Positions 42,557 to 51,535 of a DNA stretch of 64,000 bases are shown here, piece by piece (positions within the stretch are counted from its first letter, which is position 1; every line of letters starts with the position of its first letter). Source of the stretch: Variovorax sp. YR216 (lineage in GTDB: Bacteria; Pseudomonadota; Gammaproteobacteria; Burkholderiales; Burkholderiaceae_C); contig NZ_FNRO01000023.1 of assembly GCF_900107745.1 (NCBI RefSeq), positions 1 to 64,000 on the forward strand, given 5' to 3'. A program made the translations under genes and the position numbers. A model generated the notes under the pieces. The model was not told the origin of the DNA, did not search any database, and was given only the letters and a program-made list of their open reading frames with translations.

Positions 42557-43750
42557 TCAGGGCCGCTTGCCGAACTCTTCGGTGTCGGGCGTCCAGCGCC
42601 GGGCTTGTTCACTCAGTGTGAAGCCGAGGCCGGGACGGTCCGATACGTACATGCGCCCGTCCTTGAGGTGCATCTGCTCGTTGAACAGCGGCCCGAGCCA
42701 TTCGAAATGCTCGAGCCACGGTTCGATGCCGTAGGCGGCCGCGAGGTGCAGGTGGATCTCCATCGCGAAGTGCGGCGCGAGCTTGCGCTGCTTGAACTCG
42801 CCGAGCGCCATGATCTTCAGGAAGGGCGTGATGCCGCCGACGCGCGGCGCATCGGGCTGGATGAAGTCGGTGCCTGCGAGGATGAGCTGCGCGTGCTCGT
42901 CGAAGGAGGTGAGCATCTCCCCGGTCGCGATCGCGGTGTCGAAGCGCTCGGCGAGCTGGCCGTGGCCTTCGAAGTCATGCGCGTCGAGCGGCTCCTCGAT
43001 CCAGGTGAGGTCGAACTCCTCGAAGGCGCGGCAGGCGCGCGTGGCCTTCTGCCGGTCCCACTGCTGGTTCGCATCGACCATCAGCGGGAAACCGTCGCCG
43101 AGCAGCTTGCGCACTGCACGCACGCGTTCGATGTCGATCGACAGGTCCGGCTGGCCCACCTTGAGCTTGATGCCGCCGATGCCGCTTTCGCGCGAGATCG
43201 CGACGTTCTTGAGCACCTGGTCCAGCGGTGTGTGCAGGTAGCCGCCCGAGGTGTTGTAGCACTGCACAGAATCGCGCTGCGCGCCCAGCAGCTTTGCGAG
43301 CGGCAGGCCAGCGCGCTTGGCCTTCATGTCCCACAGCGCGATGTCGAAGGGCGCAATGGCCTGCGTGGTGAGGCCGCTGCGGCCCATGCTCGCGCCGGCC
43401 CACAGCAGCTTGGTGAAGAGGCGCGAGATGTCGTTGGGGTCTTCGCCGATCAGGTTCGGCGCGAGCTCCTTCGCGTGCGCGTACATGCCCGGGCCGCCGG
43501 CGCGCTTCGAATAGCCGAAGCCGATGCCTTCGTGGCCGTCGCGCGTGCGGATCTCCGCGAAGATGAAGGCGATCTCGGTCAGCGGCTTCTGGCGGCCGGT
43601 GAGCACCTTGGCGTCGCTGACCGGCGTGGCCAGCGGCAGGTAGGTCAGCGACAGCTTGATCCACTCGATGCGGTCGCCGGTGTCGGCAGCGGTGCGGGCG
43701 TCTGCACCCACCTTGGCGTAGGAGACGATGTTCGATTCGACGGCTTGCAT
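42557..43750 (-). CDS. L-talarate/galactarate dehydratase (enolase superfamily)
   Basis: 397 aa from the ATG at 43750; an in-frame start at 43801 overlaps the upstream gene. The sequence closely follows the characterised Salmonella TalrD/GalrD: ADTGDRIEWIKLSLTYLPLA, TPVSDAKVLTGRQKPLTEIA, GASMGRSGLTTQAIAPFDIA, the Lys-x-Lys base in IGGIKLKVGQPD, MVDANQQWD, IEEPLDAHDFEGH, TGEMLTSFDEH and the His in LAPHFAMEIHLHLAAAYG. It converts galactarate and L-talarate to 5-keto-4-deoxyglucarate. The upstream Bug protein may supply the diacid. Expected to be under the LacI regulator at 45002. Confidence 0.93.
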   Translation of the reverse strand: MQAVESNIVSYAKVGADARTAADTGDRIEWIKLSLTYLPLATPVSDAKVLTGRQKPLTEIAFIFAEIRTRDGHEGIGFGYSKRAGGPGMYAHAKELAPNLIGEDPNDISRLFTKLLWAGASMGRSGLTTQAIAPFDIALWDMKAKRAGLPLAKLLGAQRDSVQCYNTSGGYLHTPLDQVLKNVAISRESGIGGIKLKVGQPDLSIDIERVRAVRKLLGDGFPLMVDANQQWDRQKATRACRAFEEFDLTWIEEPLDAHDFEGHGQLAERFDTAIATGEMLTSFDEHAQLILAGTDFIQPDAPRVGGITPFLKIMALGEFKQRKLAPHFAMEIHLHLAAAYGIEPWLEHFEWLGPLFNEQMHLKDGRMYVSDRPGLGFTLSEQARRWTPDTEEFGKRP

Positions 43751-43797
43751 TTGGAATGTCCTTGTAGATGAAGTGAGTGAGGATGACGTGGCGCGGC

Positions 43798-44772
43798 TCA
43801 TTCAGCCTTGAGGCCGCCCACGCGGATGACCTCGGACCAGCGTGCCAATTCGCTGTTCACGAAGCGGGTGTAGTCCGGCGGATTGGAGATGGTGACGACG
43901 AATCCGGTGCTCTCCAGCCTGGCGCGCGCGGCAGGTTCGGCAAACGCCTTGGTCATCGCTGCCTGCAGCTTGTCGATGACCGCCTGCGGCGTGCCCTTGG
44001 GCGCGGAGAGGCCGGTCCAGGACACCGCACTGAAGCCCGGGTACCCTGACTCGGCCACCGTGGGCACGTCGGGGTACAGCGGGTTGCGCTGCGGACTTGT
44101 CACGACCAGGGCGCGGAGCTTGCCGGCCTTGACGTGGGGCAACACGACATCCTGGTTTGTGAACATGCCTGGAATCTGGTTGGCCAGCACATCATTGAGA
44201 GCAGGGGCTCCACCTTTGTACGGTATGCCGACCATGTCCAGTCCCGCGCTCTGCTTGAGGTATTCGGTGGTGAGATGGCCCGACGACGCGGTCACTTGCC
44301 CGAAGCTGAACTTGCCTGGATTGGCCTTCACCCACGCGATGAACTCCTTGAAGTTCTTCGCCGGGAAGTTCGGATTTACAACGAGCACGTTCGGCCCCGC
44401 CGCCAGCTGCGAGATGTGGACGAAGTCGGACTCCGCATAGCCAGGCTTGGGTGCCGGGAAGCCGTGGATGACCGCGTTGGTCCCGATGCCTGAGAGCAGC
44501 AGCGTGTAGCCGTCGGGCGCCGCCTTGGCGGCCAGATCCGTGCCGATCGCGCCGCCGGCACCTCCCCGGTTGTCGACGATGAAAGGCTGCTTGAGCTGCT
44601 TGCCGAGTTCGTCGGCGATGAGCCGCCCCATGATGTCGCTGGTGCCGCCGGCGGGGAAGGGCACGATGATCTTCACCGGCCGGGTCGGATAGTCGCTCGC
44701 GCTCTGCGCGGATGCCCCCAGCGCAAAGAGGGCAGGCAAAAGGGCGGCGGCGCAGAGCAGTCGTCGGTTCAT
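43798..44772 (-). CDS. Bug/TTT-family binding protein (sugar diacid candidate)
   Basis: 324 aa from the ATG at 44772 with gagactt-type upstream bases (ggagacttcaacc on the coding strand). Leader LLCAAALLPALFALGASAQS precedes ASDYPTRPVKIIVPFPAGGT. VDNRGGAGGAIGTDLAAKAA, PDGYTLLLSG, VGIPYKGGAPALNDVLANQI and YPDVPTVAESGYPG confirm the family. It lies 47 nt upstream of the galactarate dehydratase on the same strand, so its ligand is probably the same diacid. No TctAB partners are present. Confidence 0.92.
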   Translation of the reverse strand: MNRRLLCAAALLPALFALGASAQSASDYPTRPVKIIVPFPAGGTSDIMGRLIADELGKQLKQPFIVDNRGGAGGAIGTDLAAKAAPDGYTLLLSGIGTNAVIHGFPAPKPGYAESDFVHISQLAAGPNVLVVNPNFPAKNFKEFIAWVKANPGKFSFGQVTASSGHLTTEYLKQSAGLDMVGIPYKGGAPALNDVLANQIPGMFTNQDVVLPHVKAGKLRALVVTSPQRNPLYPDVPTVAESGYPGFSAVSWTGLSAPKGTPQAVIDKLQAAMTKAFAEPAARARLESTGFVVTISNPPDYTRFVNSELARWSEVIRVGGLKAE

Positions 44773-44802
44773 GGTTGAAGTCTCCTGTTCGAATGGCAAG
44801 CG

Positions 44803-44818
44803 ATGAAAGCGCTTCCAT
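44803..44818. promoter_or_regulatory. LacI-family operator 1
   Basis: atgaaagcgcttccat, a 16-bp palindrome with one mismatched pair and the central CG step typical of LacI/GntR-type operators, 31 bp before the Bug start codon. It is repeated at 44941-44956 with a single base change. Confidence 0.75.
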
Positions 44819-44940
44819 TTTCAGTTTCTTGCACGAGGTTGCTATTCACCTGTGGTCCGGGCACAGGTCATTCGTCCCGACGAATGGGAATCCGGATGTC
44901 GAAGCGGCTTAGGGTTTCCACCAAAACCCGATGAATGCGA

Positions 44941-44956
44941 ATGAAAACGCTTCCAT
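44941..44956. promoter_or_regulatory. LacI-family operator 2
   Basis: atgaaaacgcttccat, identical to operator 1 except one base, 45 bp before the LacI start. The two sites are 138 bp apart, compatible with looping and with autoregulation. Confidence 0.75.
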
Positions 44957-45001
44957 TTGAGTCGGCTGGAACACCTCCGATCGAGCTATATTCCCGTTTC
45001 G

Positions 45002-46021
45002 ATGACCGACGCTTCCGCCTCCATCTCCCGCGCGCGCATGATCGACGTCGCGCAGGCCGCGGGGGTGTCGCTGGTCACGGTGTCGCGGGCGGTCAACGCG
45101 CCGGACAAGCTCGCGCCTGAAACGCTGGCGGTGGTCCGAGCCGCGATCGAACGGCTCGGCTATGTGCCCAACCTCACCGCGGGCAGCCTGGCGTCGAGCC
45201 GATCGCGCATCGTCGCCGCGGTGGTGCCGACGATTTCCAATGCAGTGTTCTCGGAAACCATCGAGGCGCTCGCGCAGACGCTGGCCGAAGCCGGCCACCA
45301 ACTGCTGATCGGCCAGAGCGCCTACCGTGCCGCCGACGAAGCCGCGCTGGTCGACGCGTTCCTGGGTCGCCGCGTCGACGGACTGGTGCTGACCGGATGC
45401 AACCAGAACGCCGCGCTTATCGCGCGCCTGAAGCGCACCGCCATTCCAGTCGTGCAGACCTGGGACCTACCGGATGCCGGCGGAGCTCTCATTGACATGG
45501 TGGTAGGCTTTTCCAACCGCGACGCCGGCCGGCATGCGGCGCGACATCTCATCGAGCGTGGCTGCACCTCGCTTGGCTTTATCGGTGCTGAGGAGGATCG
45601 CTCCCGCCGCCGCCTTGAAGGCTTCAAGGACGAAGCTACGAAATTGGGTGTTTTGAGCGTCGCCGCCGAATTGATCCGGCCGCCGGCTCAGATGGATCAG
45701 GCGGCGGCAAGACTCCAGCAGCTTGTCGCTCGTCAGTCGGACCTCGATGGCGTGTTCTGCAACAACGACCATCTTGCTGCCGCTGTGCTCTTCGAATGTC
45801 ACCGTCTGGGTTGGCCGGTGCCAAACAAGCTCGCGGTCCTTGGCTTCGGGGATCAGCCCATGGCGAGAGCCGCCGCGCCTCAGTTGTCCTCGATTCGAAT
45901 CCGTCGCGCCGAGATGGGGGAGCGGGCTGGGCAGATGCTTCTTACACGGCTTTCGGATCGCGAGCCGGAGTCTCGATGCGTCGACCTGGGCTTTGAAATC
46001 GTCACTCGCGGAAGCGCGTAG
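45002..46021 (+). CDS. LacI-family regulator (GntR-gluconate type)
   Basis: 339 aa from ATG 45002. Helix-turn-helix MIDVAQAAGVSLVTVSRAVN and hinge GYVPNLTAGSLASSRSR are followed by a periplasmic-binding-protein-like effector domain (VVPTISNAVFSETIEALAQT, LIGQSAYRAADEAALVDAFL, GVFCNNDHLAAAVLFECHRL, LAVLGFGDQPMARAAAPQLS). It is divergent from the Bug and galactarate dehydratase genes, with two matching operators in the spacer. It likely represses them until a sugar acid is present. Confidence 0.92.
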   Translation: MTDASASISRARMIDVAQAAGVSLVTVSRAVNAPDKLAPETLAVVRAAIERLGYVPNLTAGSLASSRSRIVAAVVPTISNAVFSETIEALAQTLAEAGHQLLIGQSAYRAADEAALVDAFLGRRVDGLVLTGCNQNAALIARLKRTAIPVVQTWDLPDAGGALIDMVVGFSNRDAGRHAARHLIERGCTSLGFIGAEEDRSRRRLEGFKDEATKLGVLSVAAELIRPPAQMDQAAARLQQLVARQSDLDGVFCNNDHLAAAVLFECHRLGWPVPNKLAVLGFGDQPMARAAAPQLSSIRIRRAEMGERAGQMLLTRLSDREPESRCVDLGFEIVTRGSA

Positions 46022-46582
46022 ACCGTTGTGGCCTGCCGCCCGAGTTCGCGCCGGAAGCGCGGCTCGTGACGCGCGACAAGACCGCTGATCTAAATGGAGA
46101 GAGATCCCCCGCTCTTGCTGATGGTCAGTCCATCCGGATGCCGGCGGCGCGGTACATGTTCGCATCTTCCACCGCCGCATCCTTCGCTAGGCGCAGGAAC
46201 ACATTCGAGTCCATGGGAGACGAAACAGAGAATCCTTGTTTGAGCCTCGAGACGATAGTCGGTGCTTTGGCGCTTTGGCGCTTTGGCGCATTCGCGAAGC
46301 GCTGGTGCTCCTTTGGGTAGACCGAAGCAAATCGGCTTCGGTAGAATAGTTAGGAGACGAGTCGTATCGAAACGTATGACGACTACAGACATCAATGGAG
46401 TGGTGGCACGCCCGCGCTAGGGGGAAACGCCGAGATTGCACGGTGCTCTGCAGCGTTGACGACGCGTCGAGGCGATTCCTAAGCCGGATGTCGCCTCTCG
46501 TTGGAGCAAGACGATCGCGCACTGCGGTGGGAGGCATCCGCTTGGCAACGGCAAGGACGGTCAGATTGAAGAGCGAGGACGT
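46022..46582. other. Gene-free stretch with 3 x 8-bp tandem repeat
   Basis: 561 bases. gctttggc is repeated three times at 46264-46287. On the minus strand about 46140-46215 reads DSNVFLRLAKDAAVEDANMY, which could be a relic of a protein, but I cannot identify it. No intact gene is supported. Confidence 0.4.
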
Positions 46583-47477
46583 GTGGACAGCCTCGAGTTG
46601 ATACGGGTATTTCGGGAGATTGCGGTTCGAGGCAGTTTTTCGAGTGCCGCAAAGAAGCTTGGGGTATCCAAGGCTACGGTCAGCAAGTATGTGGCCGAGT
46701 TGGAGGCTCGCTTGGGCGTGCGCCTGCTCAATAGGTCGACCCGATCAGTCAGTCTCACTGATGCGGGACAGGTTCTTTTGGAACGAAGTGCTCCCATGCG
46801 GGAGCTGATTGAGCTCACGCAGGCGGAATTGACTGCTCGCGCCAACAAGCCAAAAGGGCGCCTGCGAATCGCAGCTCCATATGCAATGGCGAATGGCACG
46901 TTCCCGAACCTATTGGCCGATTTCATGGGCTACTACCCTGAGGTGAGCCTTTCATTGCACCTGGTCAACGAGGTTGACTTGGTCGGCGATGCGATCGACG
47001 TTCAACTGCGCTTCGGTCCCATACTGGACGAGAACGTCATCGTTCGTCGCCTGTTGCAGATGCCGATGGTTGTGTGCGCGTCGCCTGGGTACTGGAAGAA
47101 GCGCGGCATGCCTCTAGTTCCTGACGATCTGCGCAAGCACGATGCGCTGACTCTCCTGCGCCAAGGCTTGAGTTCGGTCTGGCGATTTGAGAGTGAGGGT
47201 GAAACTGTGAATGTGTCAGTTCGCAGTGTGATGGAGGCCACGGAGGTGCACCCGTTGATTCAGGTCGCCTTGCGGGGATTTGGTGTGATCTACGCTCCAG
47301 TCCTTGCTTGTTCAGCTGCAGCTTGAACGAGGAGAACTGGTGCCGGCACTCGAAATGTTCAGCCGAAAGGACATGTGGTTGTCGGCCGCTTACGCACAAC
47401 GGCGCCACAACAGTGCTGCGCAAAAGGCCTTGCTCGACTTCCTGCAGACGCGGCTCGGCGACCATGCTCGGCGTTGA
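46583..47477 (+). pseudogene. LysR-family regulator, disrupted by a one-base frameshift
   Basis: GTG start (MDSLELIRVFREIAVRGSFS) with helix-turn-helix LGVSKATVSKYVAELEARLG and most of the effector domain. The first frame runs to a stop at 47324-47326 (247 codons). After GFGVIYAP near 47297 the family's C-terminal sequence resumes one frame over as QLQLERGELVPALEMFSRKD and runs to a stop at 47477. A single extra base, probably the G in ccagtccttg, explains this. Corrected, the protein would have about 298 residues, the normal length. A sequencing error is the alternative. Confidence 0.8.
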
Positions 47478-47651
47478 AGCCACTCGTTCTCAAGGATCTT
47501 GTGCAGTGCGGCAAAATGCGATCGTCCTAGGCTTGGCCACCGGCGCTCCAGAATCGCCTTCGAAGCAGGCGTTCCCATCGTGGGAACGGTTGCGCTCCGC
47601 GGATCGTTCTCAAGCCGGTGCGCTCAATTGCCAAAAGTGAGGTTAAACATC

Positions 47652-48134
47652 TTGAACAGCTCGTTGGGCTCGATCTACCAGCCATCGGAATACCGGATCG
47701 ACGATAGCTTTGCATACCTGATCCGGCGGATCCTCGTGCTCACCCGCACCACCCTTGACGCGCGCCTGCGGCAAGCGGGCGGGCCGACTGGAACGCAATG
47801 GCGTCTCCTGCACTATCTGTTTCTTCGCGGGCCGCTCCAGGTCGCGGAACTGGCCAGGCTATGCGAGACCGACCCTGCTGGCATGACCCGAATGCTCGAT
47901 CGCCTAGTGCGACAGGGTCTCTGCCAACGTCTTCGTGCACCTGCGGACCGTCGGGTGGTCAATGTCATGCTTACAGAGCGCGGGAGGGAATCCGCCAAGC
48001 GGCTCGCTCCCGAACTTCAGCAAATTCAGGCGGAACTCCTTCGAGGTTTCGACGACTCAGAGGTCGGGGAACTGCGCGGGTTCCTGGAACGAATCCTCGA
48101 CAACGGCCAAACGCTCGGGGGTGATCCAGGCTAG
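47652..48134 (+). CDS. MarR-family transcriptional regulator
   Basis: About 160 aa. The start is uncertain: TTG at 47652 has gtgagg 9 nt before it, and a GTG at 47637 is possible. The winged helix is clear (GTQWRLLHYLFLRGPLQVAE, RLCETDPAGMTRMLDRLVRQ, RLRAPADRRVVNVMLTERGR). It precedes the Bug gene at 48326 by 191 bp on the same strand and may regulate it; MarR proteins usually respond to aromatic or lipophilic ligands. Confidence 0.85.
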   Translation: MNSSLGSIYQPSEYRIDDSFAYLIRRILVLTRTTLDARLRQAGGPTGTQWRLLHYLFLRGPLQVAELARLCETDPAGMTRMLDRLVRQGLCQRLRAPADRRVVNVMLTERGRESAKRLAPELQQIQAELLRGFDDSEVGELRGFLERILDNGQTLGGDPG

Positions 48135-48325
48135 TGCGCTGCAGCAGCGAGGGCGTGCCGGGCTATCGGCAACCGGCCTCCTCGGCCTACGGGTCAATCC
48201 AACTCCCAATCGCGCTATCCATCCACCATTGGGGCTTTCCATAGGTTAATTGCAATACGGGTCGTCTAGTATTGAATATTTCAAACTGCGAGGTTCACCG
48301 AGAGCCCGCAAACGGAGACGAGGTC

Positions 48326-49309
48326 ATGGCGATTACGAGAAGGCAGGCGTTGGGTGCTGGCGCTGCCATGTTGACGGCGGGGCTGGCCAAGAGCGCGCTT
48401 GCCCAAGACTATCCCACCAAGCCGATTCGCATCATCGTTGCGAATCCGCCGGGGTCGGGCTTGGATGCTGATACCCGATTTTGGGCCGCCGGCTTGACGG
48501 GCGTTCTTGGTCAGAGCGTCATCGTAGACAACCGTCCTGGTGGTGCGACGACGATCGGCACCTCGTTGGCCGCGAAGGCTGCCCCCGATGGCTACACCTT
48601 GCTCATGGGGATTCCTAGCTCGCTCTGCTACATGTCCGAGCTGTACACGCACATCCCCTACAAGCCCACGGATTTCGATGCGATTAGCCAGCTAACGACA
48701 CTTCGCAGCGTTGTGGTTGCGCACCCGAGCCTGCCAGCGTCGAATGCCGCAGAACTCATTGCCTTGGCCAAGGCCAAGCCAGGGTCCATTAATGCAGGGA
48801 CGGTCGGAATCGGGACATTCCAGCACCTGCTGGGTGAGTGGTTTGGAGCACTGACGGGTACGACGTACAAGTTCGTTCCGTACAACACGACCAGTCCCTA
48901 CACCGCACTGTTGGGAGGGGAGACGCAGGTGATGTTTGATGCACTTGCCGCCTCTATGAGCAACATTAGGGCGGGAAAGCTGAAAGCGCTGGCTGTTACG
49001 GGGACCAGCCGACATCCGCTACTGCCGAACGTTCCCACGTTTCAGGAACTCGGCATTGCCGACTACGATGCATCGACCTGGTTCGGCCTGCTCGCGCCGG
49101 CTGGGACGCCGAAGCCGATCATTGAGAAGTTGGCCTCTGCCTGTGCCACCGTGGCGCACAGGCCGGAAGTGGCCGAGCGGTACCGCGACTATGGCGGCGA
49201 GCCGGTCGGGAGCACACCGGCGCAATTCACCGCGTACATTCAATCCGAGCGCTCAAAGTGGATTCCGGTGGTGAAGCGCTCCGGGATCAAGCTGGAACTC
49301 ACTTCCTGA
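48326..49309 (+). CDS. Bug/TTT-family binding protein
   Basis: 327 aa from ATG 48326 with ggagacgag upstream. The leader MAITRRQALGAGAAMLTAGL has a Tat-like RR pair and ends SALA. Mature features are YPTKPIRIIVANPPGSGLDA, VIVDNRPGGATTIGTSLAAK, PDGYTLLMG, FVPYNTTSPYTALLGGETQV and LLPNVPTFQELG. VANPPGSGLDADTRF differs from the usual VPFPPGGTTD and may indicate a different ligand, perhaps an aromatic acid given the genes that follow. No TctAB partners. Confidence 0.9.
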   Translation: MAITRRQALGAGAAMLTAGLAKSALAQDYPTKPIRIIVANPPGSGLDADTRFWAAGLTGVLGQSVIVDNRPGGATTIGTSLAAKAAPDGYTLLMGIPSSLCYMSELYTHIPYKPTDFDAISQLTTLRSVVVAHPSLPASNAAELIALAKAKPGSINAGTVGIGTFQHLLGEWFGALTGTTYKFVPYNTTSPYTALLGGETQVMFDALAASMSNIRAGKLKALAVTGTSRHPLLPNVPTFQELGIADYDASTWFGLLAPAGTPKPIIEKLASACATVAHRPEVAERYRDYGGEPVGSTPAQFTAYIQSERSKWIPVVKRSGIKLELTS

Positions 49310-49328
49310 CGTTTTGCCACTGGTGCGC

Positions 49329-49356
49329 ATCGGCTCGTCTCGAGGCGCGAGCCGAT
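49329..49356. terminator. Hairpin between convergent genes
   Basis: atcggctcg (49329-49337) and cgagccgat (49348-49356) form a perfect 9-bp stem with a 10-nt loop between the Bug gene and the convergent LysR gene. No T-run. Confidence 0.5.
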
Positions 49357-49371
49357 TCGAGCCGACCTGTC

Positions 49372-50313
49372 CTATCGGCTACGTCCGTGTTCCGGGTAGC
49401 CCTCGAAGGTACGCTTGACCAACTCACGAATCCACACGACTGCGGGATCATGGTGGAAGCGTGGATGCCAATGCTGGTTTAGAGCGTATGGGGCAAGTTC
49501 CACTGGCGGCTGCACGACGCGAACGGTGCCGTAGCGTTGAAAGACGTTGGCCAATTCGAGAGGCACCGTCGCGATTAGATCCGGTTGCTGCTCCAACAAA
49601 TGTGGCACCGTCAGGAAGTGGGGCGTGGCCAAGAAGATTGTTCGCTTGATGCCTTGCTCCTCGAGGGCGCTGTCGTACGCGTCTCCAGGTCGGCCGGAGA
49701 GCGACACTGCGACGTGTGGCATTTGCTCGAATTGTTTGAGCGTCAGTCGCTGCCCGACTTGGCGGTTTTGGGCGCTCACGATCGTGACGAGCGAGTGCAT
49801 GAACAGCCGCTGTCGATACAGCCCCTCTGGCGCGGTTCGAATGGATCCGAGCGCCAGGTCCGCCTCGCCCGAGGAGAGAAGGCCTTCAATCTGCTCGGAC
49901 GGAACCTGTAACGTGCGTACTCGGCAATTCGGAGCGAGCGCTCTGAACTGGTTGAGCAATGGGGGCAGGAACACGAGCTCGCCCATGTCCGTCATGCAAA
50001 GCGTAAAGATCCGGCGCGACGCTGCCGGATCGAATGCCGCCTCGGACAAGATGCGCTGCCTGATGGCAGCCACGACATCGACCACGGCAGGCTTCAGTGC
50101 TTCTGCCTTGCGAGTGGGGACCATCCCTTCCGGCCCCTTGACGAACAGCGGGTCATCGAAGAAATCGCGCAGTCGATTCAAGGCGTGGCTCAGGGCGCTT
50201 TGGGTGACGCCGACGCCTTCGGCTGCGCGCGTCACGCTCTTTTCGCGCAGCAGTGCGTCGAAGATTGTGAGCAAGTTGAGGTCCAGTTGCCTGAGGCGCG
50301 TTTCGTTGCTCAT
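49372..50313 (-). CDS. LysR-family regulator (NahR/NodD-like subgroup)
   Basis: 313 aa from ATG 50313 (MSNETRLRQLDLNLLTIFDA); ATGs at 50352 and 50370 are possible. The helix-turn-helix is SVTRAAEGVGVTQSALSHAL, then LRDFFDDPLFVKGPEGMVPT. The RLRQLDLNLL opening and FVKGPEGM motif belong to the subgroup of aromatic-responsive regulators. It is divergent from the VanA/VanB-like oxygenase genes and is their likely activator. Confidence 0.92.
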   Translation of the reverse strand: MSNETRLRQLDLNLLTIFDALLREKSVTRAAEGVGVTQSALSHALNRLRDFFDDPLFVKGPEGMVPTRKAEALKPAVVDVVAAIRQRILSEAAFDPAASRRIFTLCMTDMGELVFLPPLLNQFRALAPNCRVRTLQVPSEQIEGLLSSGEADLALGSIRTAPEGLYRQRLFMHSLVTIVSAQNRQVGQRLTLKQFEQMPHVAVSLSGRPGDAYDSALEEQGIKRTIFLATPHFLTVPHLLEQQPDLIATVPLELANVFQRYGTVRVVQPPVELAPYALNQHWHPRFHHDPAVVWIRELVKRTFEGYPEHGRSR

Positions 50314-50447
50314 AGGGAGGGTTGCCCGTTGATCTTCATGAGTATCGCTCATTCTTGGTATGAGTGACATGAGGTTGACTTATTTCGAGTCCGATCGTAT
50401 CGTTATCCCACGCGTGCGCAAATGTGGCGCACCGTAGGAGACAAGCA

Positions 50448-51533
50448 ATGTTTATCAAGAACACCTGGTACGTAGCTGCCTGGGACCACGAAGTCACAAC
50501 CGACGGACTCTTCGCGCGCACGATCATCGGCGTGCCCATCCTCATGTATCGCACGGCCGACGGCAAATTGGTTGCCATGGCCGACCGGTGCTGCCACCGA
50601 GGCGCGCCTCTTTCGGTCGGTAGGCGTGAAGGCGACTGCGTGCGCTGCATGTACCACGGTCTTAAGTTCGACGCTGCCGGCCAGTGCATCGAGGCGCCTG
50701 CACAGACCCGAATCTCGCCACAGGCCAAGGTTCGAACCTATCCGGTAGTCGAGCAGCACCGTTGGATTTGGATCTGGATGGGTGATCCCGCGAAAGCTGA
50801 TCCCACGCTGATCCCGGAAACGCCATGGCTCGACCATCCTGACTGGCGAGGTCTGGATGGCTACATCCACTACGACGTCAACTACCTTCTGATCTGCGAC
50901 AACCTGCTGGACTTCTCGCATCTGCCGTTCGTGCATCCAACGACTTTGGGTGGCGGCGCGGACTATGCCGAGCACCCACCGAAGGTCGAGCGACTCGAGG
51001 ACGGCGTGCGGATCACGCGCTGGGCCTTGAACACCGAACCACCTCCGTTCGTGAAGGCGGTAAAGGATTGGACCGGCAAGGTGGATCGCTGGAACATCTA
51101 CAACTTCACGATTCCGGCCGTCCTTCTCATGGACTCAGGCAACGCGCCGGCGGGGACCGGTGCTCCCGAAGGGCGGCGTGTCGATGCGGTGGAGTTTCGC
51201 GGCTGCCAGGCGATCACGCCTGAGACGGAAAATTCCACGCACTACTTCTTCTCCCATCCGCACAATTTCTCGATCGACAAGCCCGAAGTGACGAAGTCGA
51301 TCCACCAGAACGTCGTGACCGCGTTCGAGGAAGACCGAGCCATCATTACGGCGCAGCACAAGAACCTCTCGCTGGACCCTGAATTCAAGATGACACCGTT
51401 TGCGATGGACGCAGCGCTGTCTCAGTTTCGATGGGTCGTGGCCCGACGACTCGAACAGGAAGCGGCAGAGACGGCGGCCGCGGCGGCGGGTGACGTCGCA
51501 CAGCCGATTGCAGTACATCGACAGCCCGCCTGA
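50448..51533 (+). CDS. Rieske non-heme iron oxygenase, VanA-like (vanillate O-demethylase family)
   Basis: 361 aa from ATG 50448 with taggaga upstream. The Rieske centre ligands are the Cys and His of DRCCHRGAPLSVG and of RCMYHGLKFDAAG. The mononuclear iron site is in DNLLDFSHLPFVHPTT (Asp, two His). MFIKNTWYVAAWDHEV is the canonical VanA start. Such oxygenases demethylate or hydroxylate methoxylated or carboxylated aromatics with electrons from a VanB-type reductase, encoded 2 nt downstream. Vanillate itself is only one possible substrate. Confidence 0.93.
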   Translation: MFIKNTWYVAAWDHEVTTDGLFARTIIGVPILMYRTADGKLVAMADRCCHRGAPLSVGRREGDCVRCMYHGLKFDAAGQCIEAPAQTRISPQAKVRTYPVVEQHRWIWIWMGDPAKADPTLIPETPWLDHPDWRGLDGYIHYDVNYLLICDNLLDFSHLPFVHPTTLGGGADYAEHPPKVERLEDGVRITRWALNTEPPPFVKAVKDWTGKVDRWNIYNFTIPAVLLMDSGNAPAGTGAPEGRRVDAVEFRGCQAITPETENSTHYFFSHPHNFSIDKPEVTKSIHQNVVTAFEEDRAIITAQHKNLSLDPEFKMTPFAMDAALSQFRWVVARRLEQEAAETAAAAAGDVAQPIAVHRQPA

Positions 51534-51535
51534 CC

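Noticed and set aside
46264..46287. Three 8-bp tandem repeats considered as a CRISPR or iteron array
   Set aside because: Units are too short, without spacers, and only three in number; no cas or rep gene is nearby.
46066..46395. Open frames on both strands in the LacI-LysR spacer
   Set aside because: Neither has a ribosome binding site, conserved motif or normal codon pattern.
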